Shown: in pieces, positions 26,800 through 34,945 of the stretch | Layout of the letters: each line of letters opens with the position of its first letter | Position numbering within the stretch: position 1 is the stretch's first letter | Assembly: GCF_000427445.1 (NCBI RefSeq) | Contig: NZ_KE386496.1 | Location: 3,822,004 to 3,886,003 of the forward strand | Origin: Methylocapsa acidiphila B2 | GTDB lineage: Bacteria > Pseudomonadota > Alphaproteobacteria > Rhizobiales > Beijerinckiaceae | Length of the DNA stretch: 64,000 nucleotides | Direction: 5' to 3' | Notes under the pieces: generated by a model | Databases searched by the model: none | What the model was told of the DNA's origin: nothing | What the model saw: the letters and a program-made list of their open reading frames with translations, nothing else | Position numbers and translations under genes: made by a program

Positions 26800-27638
26800 C
26801 GCGCGTGTGGCTGGACGGGAGGCTCGTCGCCCCCGATAGGGCGCATGTGCCGATCGCCGATCGCGGGCTATTGCTCGGCGACGGCCTGTTCGAGACCATG
26901 CGCGTGCATAAGGGCCGCGCTTTCGATCTCGACGGACATCTCGCCCGGCTCGAGTCCGGGCTCCGGATCCTTGGATTCGCGAGGGCCGTCGATCTTGCGA
27001 GGCTTCGCGCCGACGTGACGAATTATCTCGCCGCTGAAGGGGCCTCGGAGGCGGCGCTCCGGCTTACCTTGACCAGAGGCGCGGGGCCGCGCGGACTCGC
27101 GCCTCCTGAGGAGCCCCGCCCGACGATCGTCATGACGCTCTCGCCTCTGCCGCTGGCGCGCGAGACGCCGGTTTCCCTTTGGATCGCGACCTCGACGCGC
27201 CGGAACGAGCTCTCTCCGGTTTCGCGCGCAAAGGCGCTGCCCTATCTCGACAATCTGATCGCGCTTCAGGAGGCCAGGGCGCATGGCGCCGAGGACGCGC
27301 TTATGCTCAACACGCGCGATCTCGTCGCCTGCGCGAGCGTCGCTAATGTCTTTATCGTCCGCGACGGCCGTTTGGAGACGCCGCCGATTTCGGACGGCGC
27401 TTTGCCCGGCCGGATGCGGGCGCTTCTCCTCGATCTGGCCGGTGAGGCGGGATTGACGCCGATGGAAGGATCGCTCTGTCCTGATGCGCTCGCCGGCGCC
27501 GATCATATGTTGCTGACGAACAGCATTCGCGGCGTCGTGGAGGCGGGGTCTTGCAATGGCGCGGCGCTTCAACGCCGAGCCGGCGTCGTCGTCGCGCGGC
27601 TGCGCGCCCTGATCGCGGCCCGCGTCGAGCGCGCGTGA
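26796..27638 (+). CDS. pabC: Aminodeoxychorismate lyase
   Basis: PLP enzyme of the class IV aminotransferase fold that eliminates pyruvate from aminodeoxychorismate to give p-aminobenzoate. It shows ADRGLLLGDGLFETMRV, the catalytic Lys region SRAKALPYLDNLIALQEA, EDALMLNTRDLVACASVANVF and the C-terminal LTNSIRGVVE. 280 residues. The start overlaps pabA as ATGA. A D-amino acid transaminase is the alternative for this fold, but the operon pabB-pabA-pabC decides the call. Confidence 0.92.
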   Translation: MTRVWLDGRLVAPDRAHVPIADRGLLLGDGLFETMRVHKGRAFDLDGHLARLESGLRILGFARAVDLARLRADVTNYLAAEGASEAALRLTLTRGAGPRGLAPPEEPRPTIVMTLSPLPLARETPVSLWIATSTRRNELSPVSRAKALPYLDNLIALQEARAHGAEDALMLNTRDLVACASVANVFIVRDGRLETPPISDGALPGRMRALLLDLAGEAGLTPMEGSLCPDALAGADHMLLTNSIRGVVEAGSCNGAALQRRAGVVVARLRALIAARVERA

Positions 27639-27941
27639 GCCTCCGCGCCCGCCCGTCGCGATTGCATTTGGGGCGCCAGGTCTTATATAGGGCTACCGCC
27701 ATACAGCTGGCGTTGCTGGCGAGCTTTCGCTCGGGCTCGGCATGAGAGCGCCAAGCGCGTCGCGCGCTCGCGTCAAGTCGATCATTCCACAGCCTGCTCC
27801 GTGCGGCCTGCGCCTCTACCCAGCGCCCTGTGGTCTCGAGGCGCTTGGAGGGCTGACGGGTCCGTGCGGCGATGTTGAATGCTCGCGGTCGATCGGACGG
27901 GCGCGCGTGAAGTTTTTAACGATGTCCGGGGAAGCGCTAGA
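27639..27941. other. Intergenic gap before the methanofuran gene set
   Basis: 303 bases with no supported gene. An in-frame extension of the next gene begins at 27879 but has no conserved residues. The gap probably contains a promoter for the 27942-32307 gene string; I cannot name its elements. Confidence 0.4.
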
Positions 27942-29123
27942 ATGACATTAATGCTCGCGAGCGTGGCGAACTCTCTCGAAGCCGACGCTGTCTGGGAGGG
28001 CGGCGCCGATATTGTCGACCTCAAGGACCCGGCGAAAGGCGCGCTCGGCGCGCTCGACACTTCTATTGTGGCCGAAGTCGTGCGGGCCGCCGCGAAACGC
28101 AGATTGGTGAGCGCGACCGCGGGCGATTCCTTCGCCTCGGCGCAGGCCGCGGTCGACGCGGTCGCGCGGATGGCCTCGACGGGCGTCGACTATGTCAAGC
28201 TCGGTTTTGCCTCGGGGACCTCGGGCGCGGATTGCATTCGCGCGCTGGGCGGTCTGGCGAAAGAGGTCAAGCTTATTGGCGTTCTGTTCGCGGATCGGGA
28301 GCCGGACCTCGACGCCTTGCGTCTCATGGCCGGGCAGGGCTTCGCCGGCGCCATGCTCGACACGGCGACCAAGGGACTTGGTCGCCTGCTCGATTACATG
28401 GACGTGGCGGCGCTCGTCGAATTCGTCGATCAATGCCGAGAGGTCGGGCTGATCTCGGGCCTCGCCGGCTCGCTCGAAGCGCCCGACGTGCCGCGTCTTC
28501 TACCTCTTCAACCGAACTATCTCGGCTTTCGCGGCGCCTTGTGCCATGGCCGCCTGCGCGGCGCGTCGATCGACGCCGCATCGGTGAGCATGATCAGGGA
28601 CCTTATTCCAAGGCGAGGGGATGGCGGGACCGTCTCCGGCGAGGCGAGCGTCGATTGGCGTCTCCTCATGGCGCGCGGTCAGGCCGCGCCGGTCGAGCGC
28701 GCGATCGAGACGGACCGGGTCTTCGTGCATGATCTCATCATGCCTTGCTCGATCGGCGCTTATGATTTCGAGCGCGGCGTGAAGCAGAATGTGCGCTTCA
28801 ACATCGATGTCGACGTCAAGCGCGCGCAGCGGCACTCCGACGACATGCGCGACATTTTTTCCTATGATCTCGTGGTCGACGCCATCAAGATCCTCCTTGG
28901 GCGCGGGCATGTGGAATTGATCGAGACTTTGGCGCGCGACCTCGCCGATTCCGTCCTCGGCCATCCGCAGGTCGTCCGCGTTTGCGTGCGCATCGAGAAG
29001 CTCGACGTCATTTGCGGCATGGTGGGCGTTGAGATCAAGCGCGAGCGGGCGATGGAATCGGGCGCTGTGGACCAGCTTTTCCCGAGCCTCGGCGGCGGCG
29101 CCGGAAACACGAGGAGCCATTGA
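27942..29123 (+). CDS. mfnB: MfnB-FolB fusion: furan phosphate synthase + dihydroneopterin aldolase
   Basis: 393-residue two-domain protein. Residues 1 to about 235 are MfnB ((5-formylfuran-3-yl)methyl phosphate synthase, COG1891, the 'Orf5' type), which makes the furan ring of methano/methylofuran from glyceraldehyde-3-P. It shows MLASVANSLEADAVWEGG, the Lys motif DLKDPAKGALGA and DYVKLGF. From about residue 258 a FolB-like dihydroneopterin aldolase follows (HDLIMPCSIGAYDFERG, then VCVRIEKLDV), a pterin step toward 6-hydroxymethyl-dihydropterin. The linker is about 25 residues. The ATG (27942) has GGGGAAG 8 bases upstream. The fusion ties furan and pterin branches of the two C1 cofactors in one chain. 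Domain calls are strong; joint function is inference. Confidence 0.9.
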   Translation: MTLMLASVANSLEADAVWEGGADIVDLKDPAKGALGALDTSIVAEVVRAAAKRRLVSATAGDSFASAQAAVDAVARMASTGVDYVKLGFASGTSGADCIRALGGLAKEVKLIGVLFADREPDLDALRLMAGQGFAGAMLDTATKGLGRLLDYMDVAALVEFVDQCREVGLISGLAGSLEAPDVPRLLPLQPNYLGFRGALCHGRLRGASIDAASVSMIRDLIPRRGDGGTVSGEASVDWRLLMARGQAAPVERAIETDRVFVHDLIMPCSIGAYDFERGVKQNVRFNIDVDVKRAQRHSDDMRDIFSYDLVVDAIKILLGRGHVELIETLARDLADSVLGHPQVVRVCVRIEKLDVICGMVGVEIKRERAMESGAVDQLFPSLGGGAGNTRSH

Positions 29124-29734
29124 GCCTCACCGTCGTCAAATTCGGCGGCAGCCTGTTGAAATCGCCATACCGTGCGGCATGGCTCGCGGCCTTGGCCGCG
29201 TGGGGCGGCCCTCTTGTTCTCGTGCCAGGCGGCGGCCTTTTCGCCGATGGCGTGCGCAATGCGCAAAATGCGATAGGCTTTGACGACGCCTCGGCGCACC
29301 GCATGGCGCTTCTCGCCATGGAGCAATTCGCCATCGCTCTCGGCGCCCATTCGGACGCTTTTGTTCTGGCTGGCTCGCGCCCCGAGTTCGAGACAGCCTT
29401 GAAGGTCGGGAAGATCCCGATTTGGCTTCCGTCGCAAATGGCGCTCGCCGATCCGACTTTGCCGTCGACTTGGGAGATGAGCTCGGATTCGCTTGCGGCC
29501 TGGCTCGCGGAGACCTGCGGGGCGGACCGCCTCCTCCTCATCAAATCCTGCGATCTGACGCCGCCGCTCTCTGCGCGCGAGCTCGCCGAGGATCAAATCG
29601 TCGATCCGCTGTTTCCGCGCTTCGCCGCGCGAAGCCGCGCCGAAGTTTGGCTCGCGGGCCCTGCGTCGCTCGCAGGAGCGGTGGAAACGTTGCGCAACGG
29701 CGGAATGCCCGGCGCGAACGTCTCTTTGTCTTGA
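29120..29734 (+). CDS. mfnE: Amino acid kinase family protein, MfnE-like
   Basis: 204-residue aspartokinase-fold protein (COG2054 type). It shows VVKFGGSLLKS at the nucleotide/substrate site and LVLVPGGGLFADGVR. In methanogens MfnE phosphorylates [5-(aminomethyl)furan-3-yl]methyl phosphate, the next step after MfnB and transamination; the equivalent step in methylofuran synthesis is inferred here. The start is TTG overlapping the MfnB-FolB stop (TTGA), with GAGGAG just 3 bases upstream, so it is translationally coupled. The assignment rests on family and context. Confidence 0.78.
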   Translation: MSLTVVKFGGSLLKSPYRAAWLAALAAWGGPLVLVPGGGLFADGVRNAQNAIGFDDASAHRMALLAMEQFAIALGAHSDAFVLAGSRPEFETALKVGKIPIWLPSQMALADPTLPSTWEMSSDSLAAWLAETCGADRLLLIKSCDLTPPLSARELAEDQIVDPLFPRFAARSRAEVWLAGPASLAGAVETLRNGGMPGANVSLS

Positions 29735-29764
29735 AACTGTCGGAGATTCGAATTTGGTGCGGAC

Positions 29765-30313
29765 ATGAGCAAAGTCGTCACCCCGCGCTGGGGATGGGCG
29801 CTCACCGGCTCGGGCCATTTCTTCAACGAATGCATCGAGCTCGCGCGCGAGCTCGAGCATGTCGACCTTTTCGTCAGCAAAGCGGCGGCGGAAGTGCTGC
29901 GCATGTATAAGCAGAAGCTCGACCTGCCCAAGACCGCCCGTGTCTTCAGCGACAAGGCCGCGAGCTCGCCCCAGGTCGGCTATTTTTATCACGGCGTCTA
30001 TCACACGCTGATCGTCGCGCCGGCGACGTCGAACAGCGTCGCCAAATTCGTCTATGGCATCTCGGACAATCTCGCGAGCAATGTCTTCGCCCAGGCCGGC
30101 AAATGCCGCGTCCCATCGATTGTCTTTGCCTGCGACACCGCGCCGGAACTCGAAACGCGGGCGCCCGATGGAATGGTGAAAGTCTTTCCGCGCCGGATCG
30201 ATCTCGAAAATTTCGAGAAGCTGAAAAGCTTCGAAGCGACGAAGGTGGCCGAGAGCTTGAGCGACCTCAAGGAATTTATCGCGCGCCGCCGGAGCGAATT
30301 GCCGGTGAAATGA
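29765..30313 (+). CDS. Flavoprotein, AfpA/DmrB-like (putative dihydromethanopterin reductase)
   Basis: 182 residues of the flavoprotein fold shared by archaeoflavoprotein AfpA and dihydromethanopterin reductase DmrB. It shows WGWALTGSGHFFNECIELA at the flavin site, VDLFVSKAAAEVLRMY and HTLIVAPATSNSVAKFVYGI. DmrB reduces dihydromethanopterin to H4MPT, the last step of cofactor synthesis; M. extorquens uses a different enzyme, DmrA, which I did not find in this window. The gene overlaps the next by 4 bases (ATGA). The function is likely but not proven by sequence. Confidence 0.75.
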   Translation: MSKVVTPRWGWALTGSGHFFNECIELARELEHVDLFVSKAAAEVLRMYKQKLDLPKTARVFSDKAASSPQVGYFYHGVYHTLIVAPATSNSVAKFVYGISDNLASNVFAQAGKCRVPSIVFACDTAPELETRAPDGMVKVFPRRIDLENFEKLKSFEATKVAESLSDLKEFIARRRSELPVK

Positions 30314-31698
30314 GCGAGCGTCTCCTCTTCCTGACCGGGCGTCTCGCCTATCCCCGCCTCGAACGGCTGCTGCGGTCCATGGGAGAGACGAGCTTCAGCT
30401 GGGAAATCCGCGACATTGGCGTGAAAGTGGCGGCCTTGATGACCGAAGCGATCATCATGGGGCGGCTGCCGCGCCCCATTTCTGCGGACCGGATCATCTT
30501 GCCTGGCCGCTGCCGCGCCGACCTCGCACGTCTTTCCGCCGCGCTCGGCGCGCCGGTCGTGCGCGGCCCGGACGAATTGAGCGATCTCCCAGCTTTTCTC
30601 GGCCGCGGCGGGGAGGCGCCGGATCTGTCGCGCTACGACATTCGGATCTTTTCTGAAATCGTCGATGCGCCGATGCTGTCCATCGAGGCCTTGCTCGTCC
30701 GCGCCGAGGCCATGCGGCGGGCGGGGGCCGACGTCATCGACATCGGCGGCCTTCCCGACACCGCCTTTCCGCATCTCGAAGATTGCGTGCGCGCCTTGAA
30801 GGCCGCCGGGCATCGGGTCAGCGTCGATTCCGCCGATCGCTCTGAACTGGCGCGGGGGGGCGGCGCCGGCGCCGATTTCCTCCTGAGCCTCGACGAAGGC
30901 TCGCTCGACATCGCCCAGGGCTCGCAAGCGACGCCGATCCTCGTGCCCGCGCCACATGGCGACGTCGATTCTTTGGTTCGCGCCGCGAAGGAAGCGGAGC
31001 GGCGCGGGCTTTCCTTCATCGTCGATCCGATCTTGGACCCAATTCATTTCGGGCTCGCTGCCTCTCTCGCACGCTATATGGAAACGAGGCGGCGTCTTCC
31101 GCATGTCGAGATGATGATGGGGACAGGCAATCTCACCGAATTGACCGAGGCGGATTCAGGCGGGGTCACCGCGATCCTGCTGGGGCTCTGCTCGGAACTC
31201 GGGATCAGGAATGTGCTCACCGTCCAGGTCAGCCCCCATACGCGAAGGACGATCGAGGAGCACGACGCCGCGCGGCGCCTCATGTTCGCCGCCGCAGCCG
31301 ACAATGCTTTGCCAAAGGGCTATGGCGCGGGCTTGCTGCAACTTCATGACCGCGCGCCCTATCCGTCCACGAGCCGGGAGATCGCAGAGACCGCTGCGGA
31401 AGTGCGCGACGCGAATTTCCGCATCGCGACGGCCGAGGACGGCATTCATGTCTTCAACCGCGCTGGGCATCACGTCGCGCGCGACGCCTTCTCGCTCTTT
31501 CCGAAATTGGGCGTCGAGGCCGATGGGGCGCATGCCTTCTATTTGGGTGCGGAACTCGCCAAGGCCGAGACCGCCTTTTCGCTCGGCAAGCGCTATGCGC
31601 AGGACGATCCGCTCGACTGGGGCTGCGGGGCTGACAGGCCGGAGGAAGACAAGAACCGACTGCGGGAGGCCGGGCATACATTGCGCGCGAAGGCTTGA
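30310..31698 (+). CDS. Dihydropteroate synthase-like protein (H4MPT-linked)
   Basis: 462 residues with a TIM-barrel core resembling dihydropteroate synthase, of the archaeal DHPS-related type. Barrel blocks are ADVIDIGGLPDTAF, HRVSVDSADRSELARGG, SFIVDPILDPIHFG and VEMMMGTGNLTELTEADSGG. An N-terminal domain (residues 1-110) and a C-terminal extension after about 340 are not part of ordinary FolP. It could catalyse condensation of hydroxymethyl-dihydropterin pyrophosphate with beta-RFAP in H4MPT synthesis, but this reaction has not been proved for the family as far as I know. ATG at 30310 overlaps the preceding stop; the longer frame from 30103 is rejected because it lies inside the flavoprotein gene. 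Confidence 0.8.
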   Translation: MSERLLFLTGRLAYPRLERLLRSMGETSFSWEIRDIGVKVAALMTEAIIMGRLPRPISADRIILPGRCRADLARLSAALGAPVVRGPDELSDLPAFLGRGGEAPDLSRYDIRIFSEIVDAPMLSIEALLVRAEAMRRAGADVIDIGGLPDTAFPHLEDCVRALKAAGHRVSVDSADRSELARGGGAGADFLLSLDEGSLDIAQGSQATPILVPAPHGDVDSLVRAAKEAERRGLSFIVDPILDPIHFGLAASLARYMETRRRLPHVEMMMGTGNLTELTEADSGGVTAILLGLCSELGIRNVLTVQVSPHTRRTIEEHDAARRLMFAAAADNALPKGYGAGLLQLHDRAPYPSTSREIAETAAEVRDANFRIATAEDGIHVFNRAGHHVARDAFSLFPKLGVEADGAHAFYLGAELAKAETAFSLGKRYAQDDPLDWGCGADRPEEDKNRLREAGHTLRAKA

Positions 31699-31743
31699 TA
31701 TGACCTGCGCAACGGCGCGCGCCTTACGGGAGGAGAAGCCGAC

Positions 31744-32307
31744 GTGCCGATGATCCGTGAAGTCATCGTCACGACCATCGATCCCGCTGGCGAGGCTCAT
31801 CTGGCGCCGCTTGGCCTGATCGAGGCGGGAGACGGATGGATCATCGCGCCGTTCCGTCCGTCGACGACGCTCGACAATCTCGCCCGCGTTCCTTTTGCCG
31901 TCGCCAATTATATCGACGATGCGCGCGTTTTCGCTGGCCTCGTCACCGGCCGACGTGACTGGCCGCTTGTTCCGGCGCGCCAATCGCCCGCGCCGCGTCT
32001 GGCTTGCGCGCTGGCCCATGCGGAACTCGCCGTCGCGCGCATCGAGAAGCATGCCGAGCGACCGAGGTTCCATTGCGAGGTTCTGCATCGCGAGCAACAT
32101 GCGCCATTCGAGGGCTTCAATCGCGCGAGGAACGCCGTGCTGGAAGGCGCCATTCTCATCAGTCGCTTGCATATGCTGCCGCGGGAGAAGATCGACCAGG
32201 AGATCGCCTATCTCTCCATTGCGATCGAGAAGACGGCGGGCGCCGCGGAGCGCGAGGCTTGGTCATGGCTCATGCAAAAGCGCGACGCCTTTTACGCATC
32301 GAAATAA
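31744..32307 (+). CDS. DUF447 family protein
   Basis: 187 residues of the archaeal-like DUF447 family, related to the FMN-binding split barrel. It shows TTIDPAGEAHLAPLGLIEAGDGWIIAPF (an FMN-barrel-like N-terminus), then NYIDDARVFAGLVTG. The C-terminal helical part contains GFNRARNAVLEGAILISRLHML. The GTG start has GGAGGAG 9 bases upstream. It ends by running 16 bases into the end of the convergent MfnF-like gene. The family is regularly found with H4MPT genes, and its reaction is unknown to me. Confidence 0.8.
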   Translation: MPMIREVIVTTIDPAGEAHLAPLGLIEAGDGWIIAPFRPSTTLDNLARVPFAVANYIDDARVFAGLVTGRRDWPLVPARQSPAPRLACALAHAELAVARIEKHAERPRFHCEVLHREQHAPFEGFNRARNAVLEGAILISRLHMLPREKIDQEIAYLSIAIEKTAGAAEREAWSWLMQKRDAFYASK

Positions 32308-33329
32308 TCCGCCGCGATCAAGGCCACAGCTGACGCCGGCGCGCAGTCGCAGGCCTTGCTCCGCGTCTCGGGCGCGGCCTCGATCAAATCGTCGAAAGCG
32401 ATGAACGGCCGGTCGAGCCGCGCCGCGAGTTTCTTGACGAGTCCGCGTCCGACGCCGGCGCCGACCACGGGCGCGTCACAGCCGACGAGTCCGCGCGATA
32501 AGATGAGCTCCGCAGCGTCCATAATCTCGCGCAATTGCGCTTCGGCGAAAATACGCGCGAGCCTGTCCCAAGCGTCGTCGTCGGCCTCGCTGGCGTCGCG
32601 TCCGATCATGCGCGCGAGCCTAGCGCGCGACGCAGGCTTCGTCTTCTCGCGCCCGTCGGCCGAATCCGTCATGTCGGCCTCCTCCGGCAATTCGCCCAGA
32701 ATGCGGTAGACGTCGGCCGTCGTCGCGAACCATTCGTTCATCAAGGGAGTCCATTGCCCTCCAAACGGGACGCGCTTGGGTCCAGCCATGAGGAAGGTTC
32801 GGACAAGGCCGGTATAGACCAGTTCCCCATGCGTGAGGCGCTGGGCGTCGCTATAGCCTAGCGCCGCTGCTCGTCCTTCCGCGATGGGAATAATATCGGT
32901 CGTGGTGGAGCCTATGTCGACGAAAAGCGCTTCCCGCATCCGCAGACCGGCCAGGGTCGCGCTCGCGTGCCAATTGGCGGAGGCGATGTCGCGCGCATGC
33001 GCCTCCACGCCGCCGCCATCGACAAAGCCCGATCGACCGGCGTAAAACCATGTCCGGCCCGGGGTGAGTATTCGCGCGGCGATTTTTGCGACCCCCTCGA
33101 CGCCGTCCTCGCGCGTTGCGAAGGCGTCGCATAATTCGCCGGTCATGGTGACCGCATTGAGGGGAGCCGCGCCGATGTCCGCCAGGGCTTCGCCGAAGGC
33201 GCGATCGAGTTCCGCGAGGCCGAGCCAAAGCGGGCAGGCGATTTGAACGGCGGCGGCGACAATACCATTTTCGACGCGCGCGGCTTTGAGATGCGCACCG
33301 CCGATGTCCCAGCCGATGATAGTTTCCAT
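32292..33329 (-). CDS. H4MPT-linked C1 pathway protein, MfnF-like (hydantoinase/oxoprolinase fold)
   Basis: 345 residues of the COG1548 ASKHA-type family: GWDIGGAHLKAARVENG at the N-terminus and VDIGSTTTDIIPIAEGRAAA in the second nucleotide-binding region, plus FAATTADVYRILG-like helices. In methanogens MfnF joins the aminomethylfuran pyrophosphate to glutamyl-tyramine, making the furan ether of methanofuran; in bacteria the partner is probably tyrosine-based. ATG 33329 has GGGA 8 bases upstream and is preferred to 33338. It is convergent with DUF447 and divergent from the HisA-like gene (178-base spacer). Confidence 0.82.
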   Translation of the reverse strand: METIIGWDIGGAHLKAARVENGIVAAAVQIACPLWLGLAELDRAFGEALADIGAAPLNAVTMTGELCDAFATREDGVEGVAKIAARILTPGRTWFYAGRSGFVDGGGVEAHARDIASANWHASATLAGLRMREALFVDIGSTTTDIIPIAEGRAAALGYSDAQRLTHGELVYTGLVRTFLMAGPKRVPFGGQWTPLMNEWFATTADVYRILGELPEEADMTDSADGREKTKPASRARLARMIGRDASEADDDAWDRLARIFAEAQLREIMDAAELILSRGLVGCDAPVVGAGVGRGLVKKLAARLDRPFIAFDDLIEAAPETRSKACDCAPASAVALIAADYFDA

Positions 33330-33402
33330 AGCGATCATCCCGGGCGCATTTTGCGCCGAGTTCGATTTGAGACGCTCGATATAGACTCAAACGAGCTTGA
33401 AA

Positions 33403-33450
33403 TCGCGGCTTCGATTCTAGCCGCGAGCTCTCCAAACGCGCTTTCTCGCA
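33403..33450. repeat. Hairpin in the MfnF/HisA-like divergent spacer
   Basis: Perfect 8-base arms (33403-33410 and 33419-33426) with an 8-base loop, followed by AAACGCGCTTTC, which recalls the end of the two-part repeat. It is preceded by a TTGAG/CTCAA pair. It may be a decayed copy of the dispersed repeat or an operator between the two divergent genes. Confidence 0.3.
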
Positions 33451-33507
33451 GGGCGGCGCGCATCGCAGCCATTGGTCTTTTGTCGCCCATCGAGGCTTGT
33501 AGACTTC

Positions 33508-34215
33508 ATGCACGTCATTCCCGTGATCGACCTCAAAAATGGCGTGGTGGTCCGCGCCCGCTTCGGCCAAAGGGAGGCCTATGCGCCGATCGTCACAGCT
33601 CTTGCGCCGACAAGCGCTCCGCGGGACGTCGTCGCGGGGCTTTTGAGTGTTTTTCCTTTTCCCATCGTGTACGCGGCCGATCTGGACGCGATCGAGGCGC
33701 GCGGAAGCCATGAAGAAAGCTTGCTCGAATTATGCGAGGCTTTTCCGGGCGTCGCCTTTTGGGTCGACGCCGGCGTTCGCGACGCGGAGCAGGCGCGTTC
33801 ATGGCTCGCCCGCCAGCGGCGCGCGCATCTGGTTTTGGGAAGCGAGAATTTAGGAGATCTCTCGGTCCTGAAGGCGCTTCGCGGCGAGGACCGCGTCCTT
33901 CTGTCGCTCGATTTTCGGGGCGAGATCTTTCTGGGGCCGGAGGGGCTCTACGCCGCGCCGGAACTCTGGCCGAAGCGGGTCATCGCAATGACGCTCTCGC
34001 GCGTCGGGGCGACATCGGGGCCCGACATGGAGCGGATCCGGGCGGTTGTCGGCCTAGCAAACCATTCCGCAGTCTTTGCCGCGGGGGGCCTCCGCGGGCC
34101 TTCCGATCTTGCGACTCTGTCGGAGGCCGGGGTTAGCGGAGTTCTCGTCGCTTCCGCGCTGCACGACGGCGCTTTGACGAGAGACGATCTTGCCGCCCTC
34201 GTCACAAGCGCGTGA
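33508..34215 (+). CDS. HisA/HisF-family TIM-barrel protein (H4MPT-linked)
   Basis: 235 residues resembling ProFAR isomerase HisA at both ends: VIPVIDLKNGVVVRARFGQR at the N-terminus and VFAAGGLRGPSDLATL then GVSGVLVASALHDGAL near the C-terminus (phosphate-binding loops). It lacks the histidine operon context and sits among archaeal-like C1 genes, so a role in H4MPT or methylofuran synthesis is likelier than histidine synthesis; the substrate is unknown. ATG 33508 matches the family start; the frame open from 33472 adds 12 unlike residues. A bidirectional-looking hairpin follows. Confidence 0.72.
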   Translation: MHVIPVIDLKNGVVVRARFGQREAYAPIVTALAPTSAPRDVVAGLLSVFPFPIVYAADLDAIEARGSHEESLLELCEAFPGVAFWVDAGVRDAEQARSWLARQRRAHLVLGSENLGDLSVLKALRGEDRVLLSLDFRGEIFLGPEGLYAAPELWPKRVIAMTLSRVGATSGPDMERIRAVVGLANHSAVFAAGGLRGPSDLATLSEAGVSGVLVASALHDGALTRDDLAALVTSA

Positions 34216-34229
34216 TGACCCACAAAATA

Positions 34230-34253
34230 AGAAGGGGGCCTAAGCCCCCTTCT
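34230..34253 (-). terminator. Rho-independent terminator of fae
   Basis: Perfect 10-base stem (34230-34239 pairs with 34244-34253), 4-base loop, GC-rich core. On the minus strand it is followed by a T-rich run (TTATTTT), so it terminates fae. On the plus strand it lies 15 bases past the HisA-like stop but lacks a T run, so it may serve that gene only weakly. Confidence 0.85.
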
Positions 34254-34275
34254 GAATTCTACGTCCTTCAGGCGC

Positions 34276-34785
34276 TCAATTCGGCGCGAAAGGATGCTTG
34301 GCGATGTTGCGCTGCGCGACGACATGGGCCGGGGTCGGCTCGCCGTTGACGGCGCGAGCAATGGCTTCCTTGGTCGCCTGATAGTTGTAGTCTTGGATCT
34401 TCTTGTCGTCGTTGGCTTCCCAATGGATGAAGACGCCGACCGAAATGAAGAGGTTGTCAGCTTCCTTGATCGGGATGACGCCGTCGGCGACGCTGTCCGC
34501 AACGGCCTTGGCGACGCCATGCTGAGCCGGTCCGAACATCTGAACGGCCTGCTTGGCGTTCTTGATCGTCACCTTGTTGAACAGGATCGTCGCCGGCTTG
34601 ACGAGGACGTTCGGGGCGATCACGGCGAGCAGCGTGGTGAAGCCGTCTTTGTTATTGGTGAGCGCGTTGGCGAAAGCGGTCTCGGCGGCGCTGCCGCGCG
34701 GCCCAATCAGCAGGTCGATATGGGCGACCTCATTGCCTTCGCCTACGAGCGATTCGCCGACGAGGAGCCTGTTTATCTTGGCCAT
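34276..34785 (-). CDS. fae: Formaldehyde-activating enzyme
   Basis: Condenses formaldehyde with H4MPT to methylene-H4MPT, the entry step of the pathway, and is very abundant in methylotrophs. 169 residues, the exact family length. His22 in [14 protein letters not shown] matches the catalytic His of Fae. Other conserved parts are [35 protein letters not shown], and [21 protein letters not shown] precedes the ATG by 9 bases. It has its own terminator and its own 160-base upstream region with a direct repeat, as fits a separately and highly expressed gene. Confidence 0.98.
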   Translation of the reverse strand: MAKINRLLVGESLVGEGNEVAHIDLLIGPRGSAAETAFANALTNNKDGFTTLLAVIAPNVLVKPATILFNKVTIKNAKQAVQMFGPAQHGVAKAVADSVADGVIPIKEADNLFISVGVFIHWEANDDKKIQDYNYQATKEAIARAVNGEPTPAHVVAQRNIAKHPFAPN

Positions 34786-34811
34786 GCTTGTAATCCCCCT
34801 TGGGTTTCCAT

Positions 34812-34838
34812 TTCAAACTGCAGCGATGTTCAAACTGC
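34812..34838 (-). promoter_or_regulatory. Direct repeat upstream of fae, possible operator
   Basis: Two exact copies of a 10-base word (34812-34821 and 34829-34838; GCAGTTTGAA on the coding strand), start to start 17 bases. They lie 27-53 bases before the fae ATG. A possible -35 TTGACA sits upstream at 34878-34883 (minus strand) with a poor -10 (CATTTG) 17 bases on, which would put the repeats in the early transcript or operator. Tentative. Confidence 0.4.
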
Positions 34839-34945
34839 GGTGGCGGCGGCTCGACAAATGCCGATGAATATCCTTGTTGTCAACGCCCGGCATTGCGCCA
34901 GGCGGGTTGGCCAGATAGCGGCGGAGGCGTTCCGCTGCGGCGCAG

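Noticed and set aside
33508-34215. hisA of histidine biosynthesis
   Set aside because: The fold matches, but there are no other his genes and the position is inside the H4MPT set, so it is called only HisA-like.
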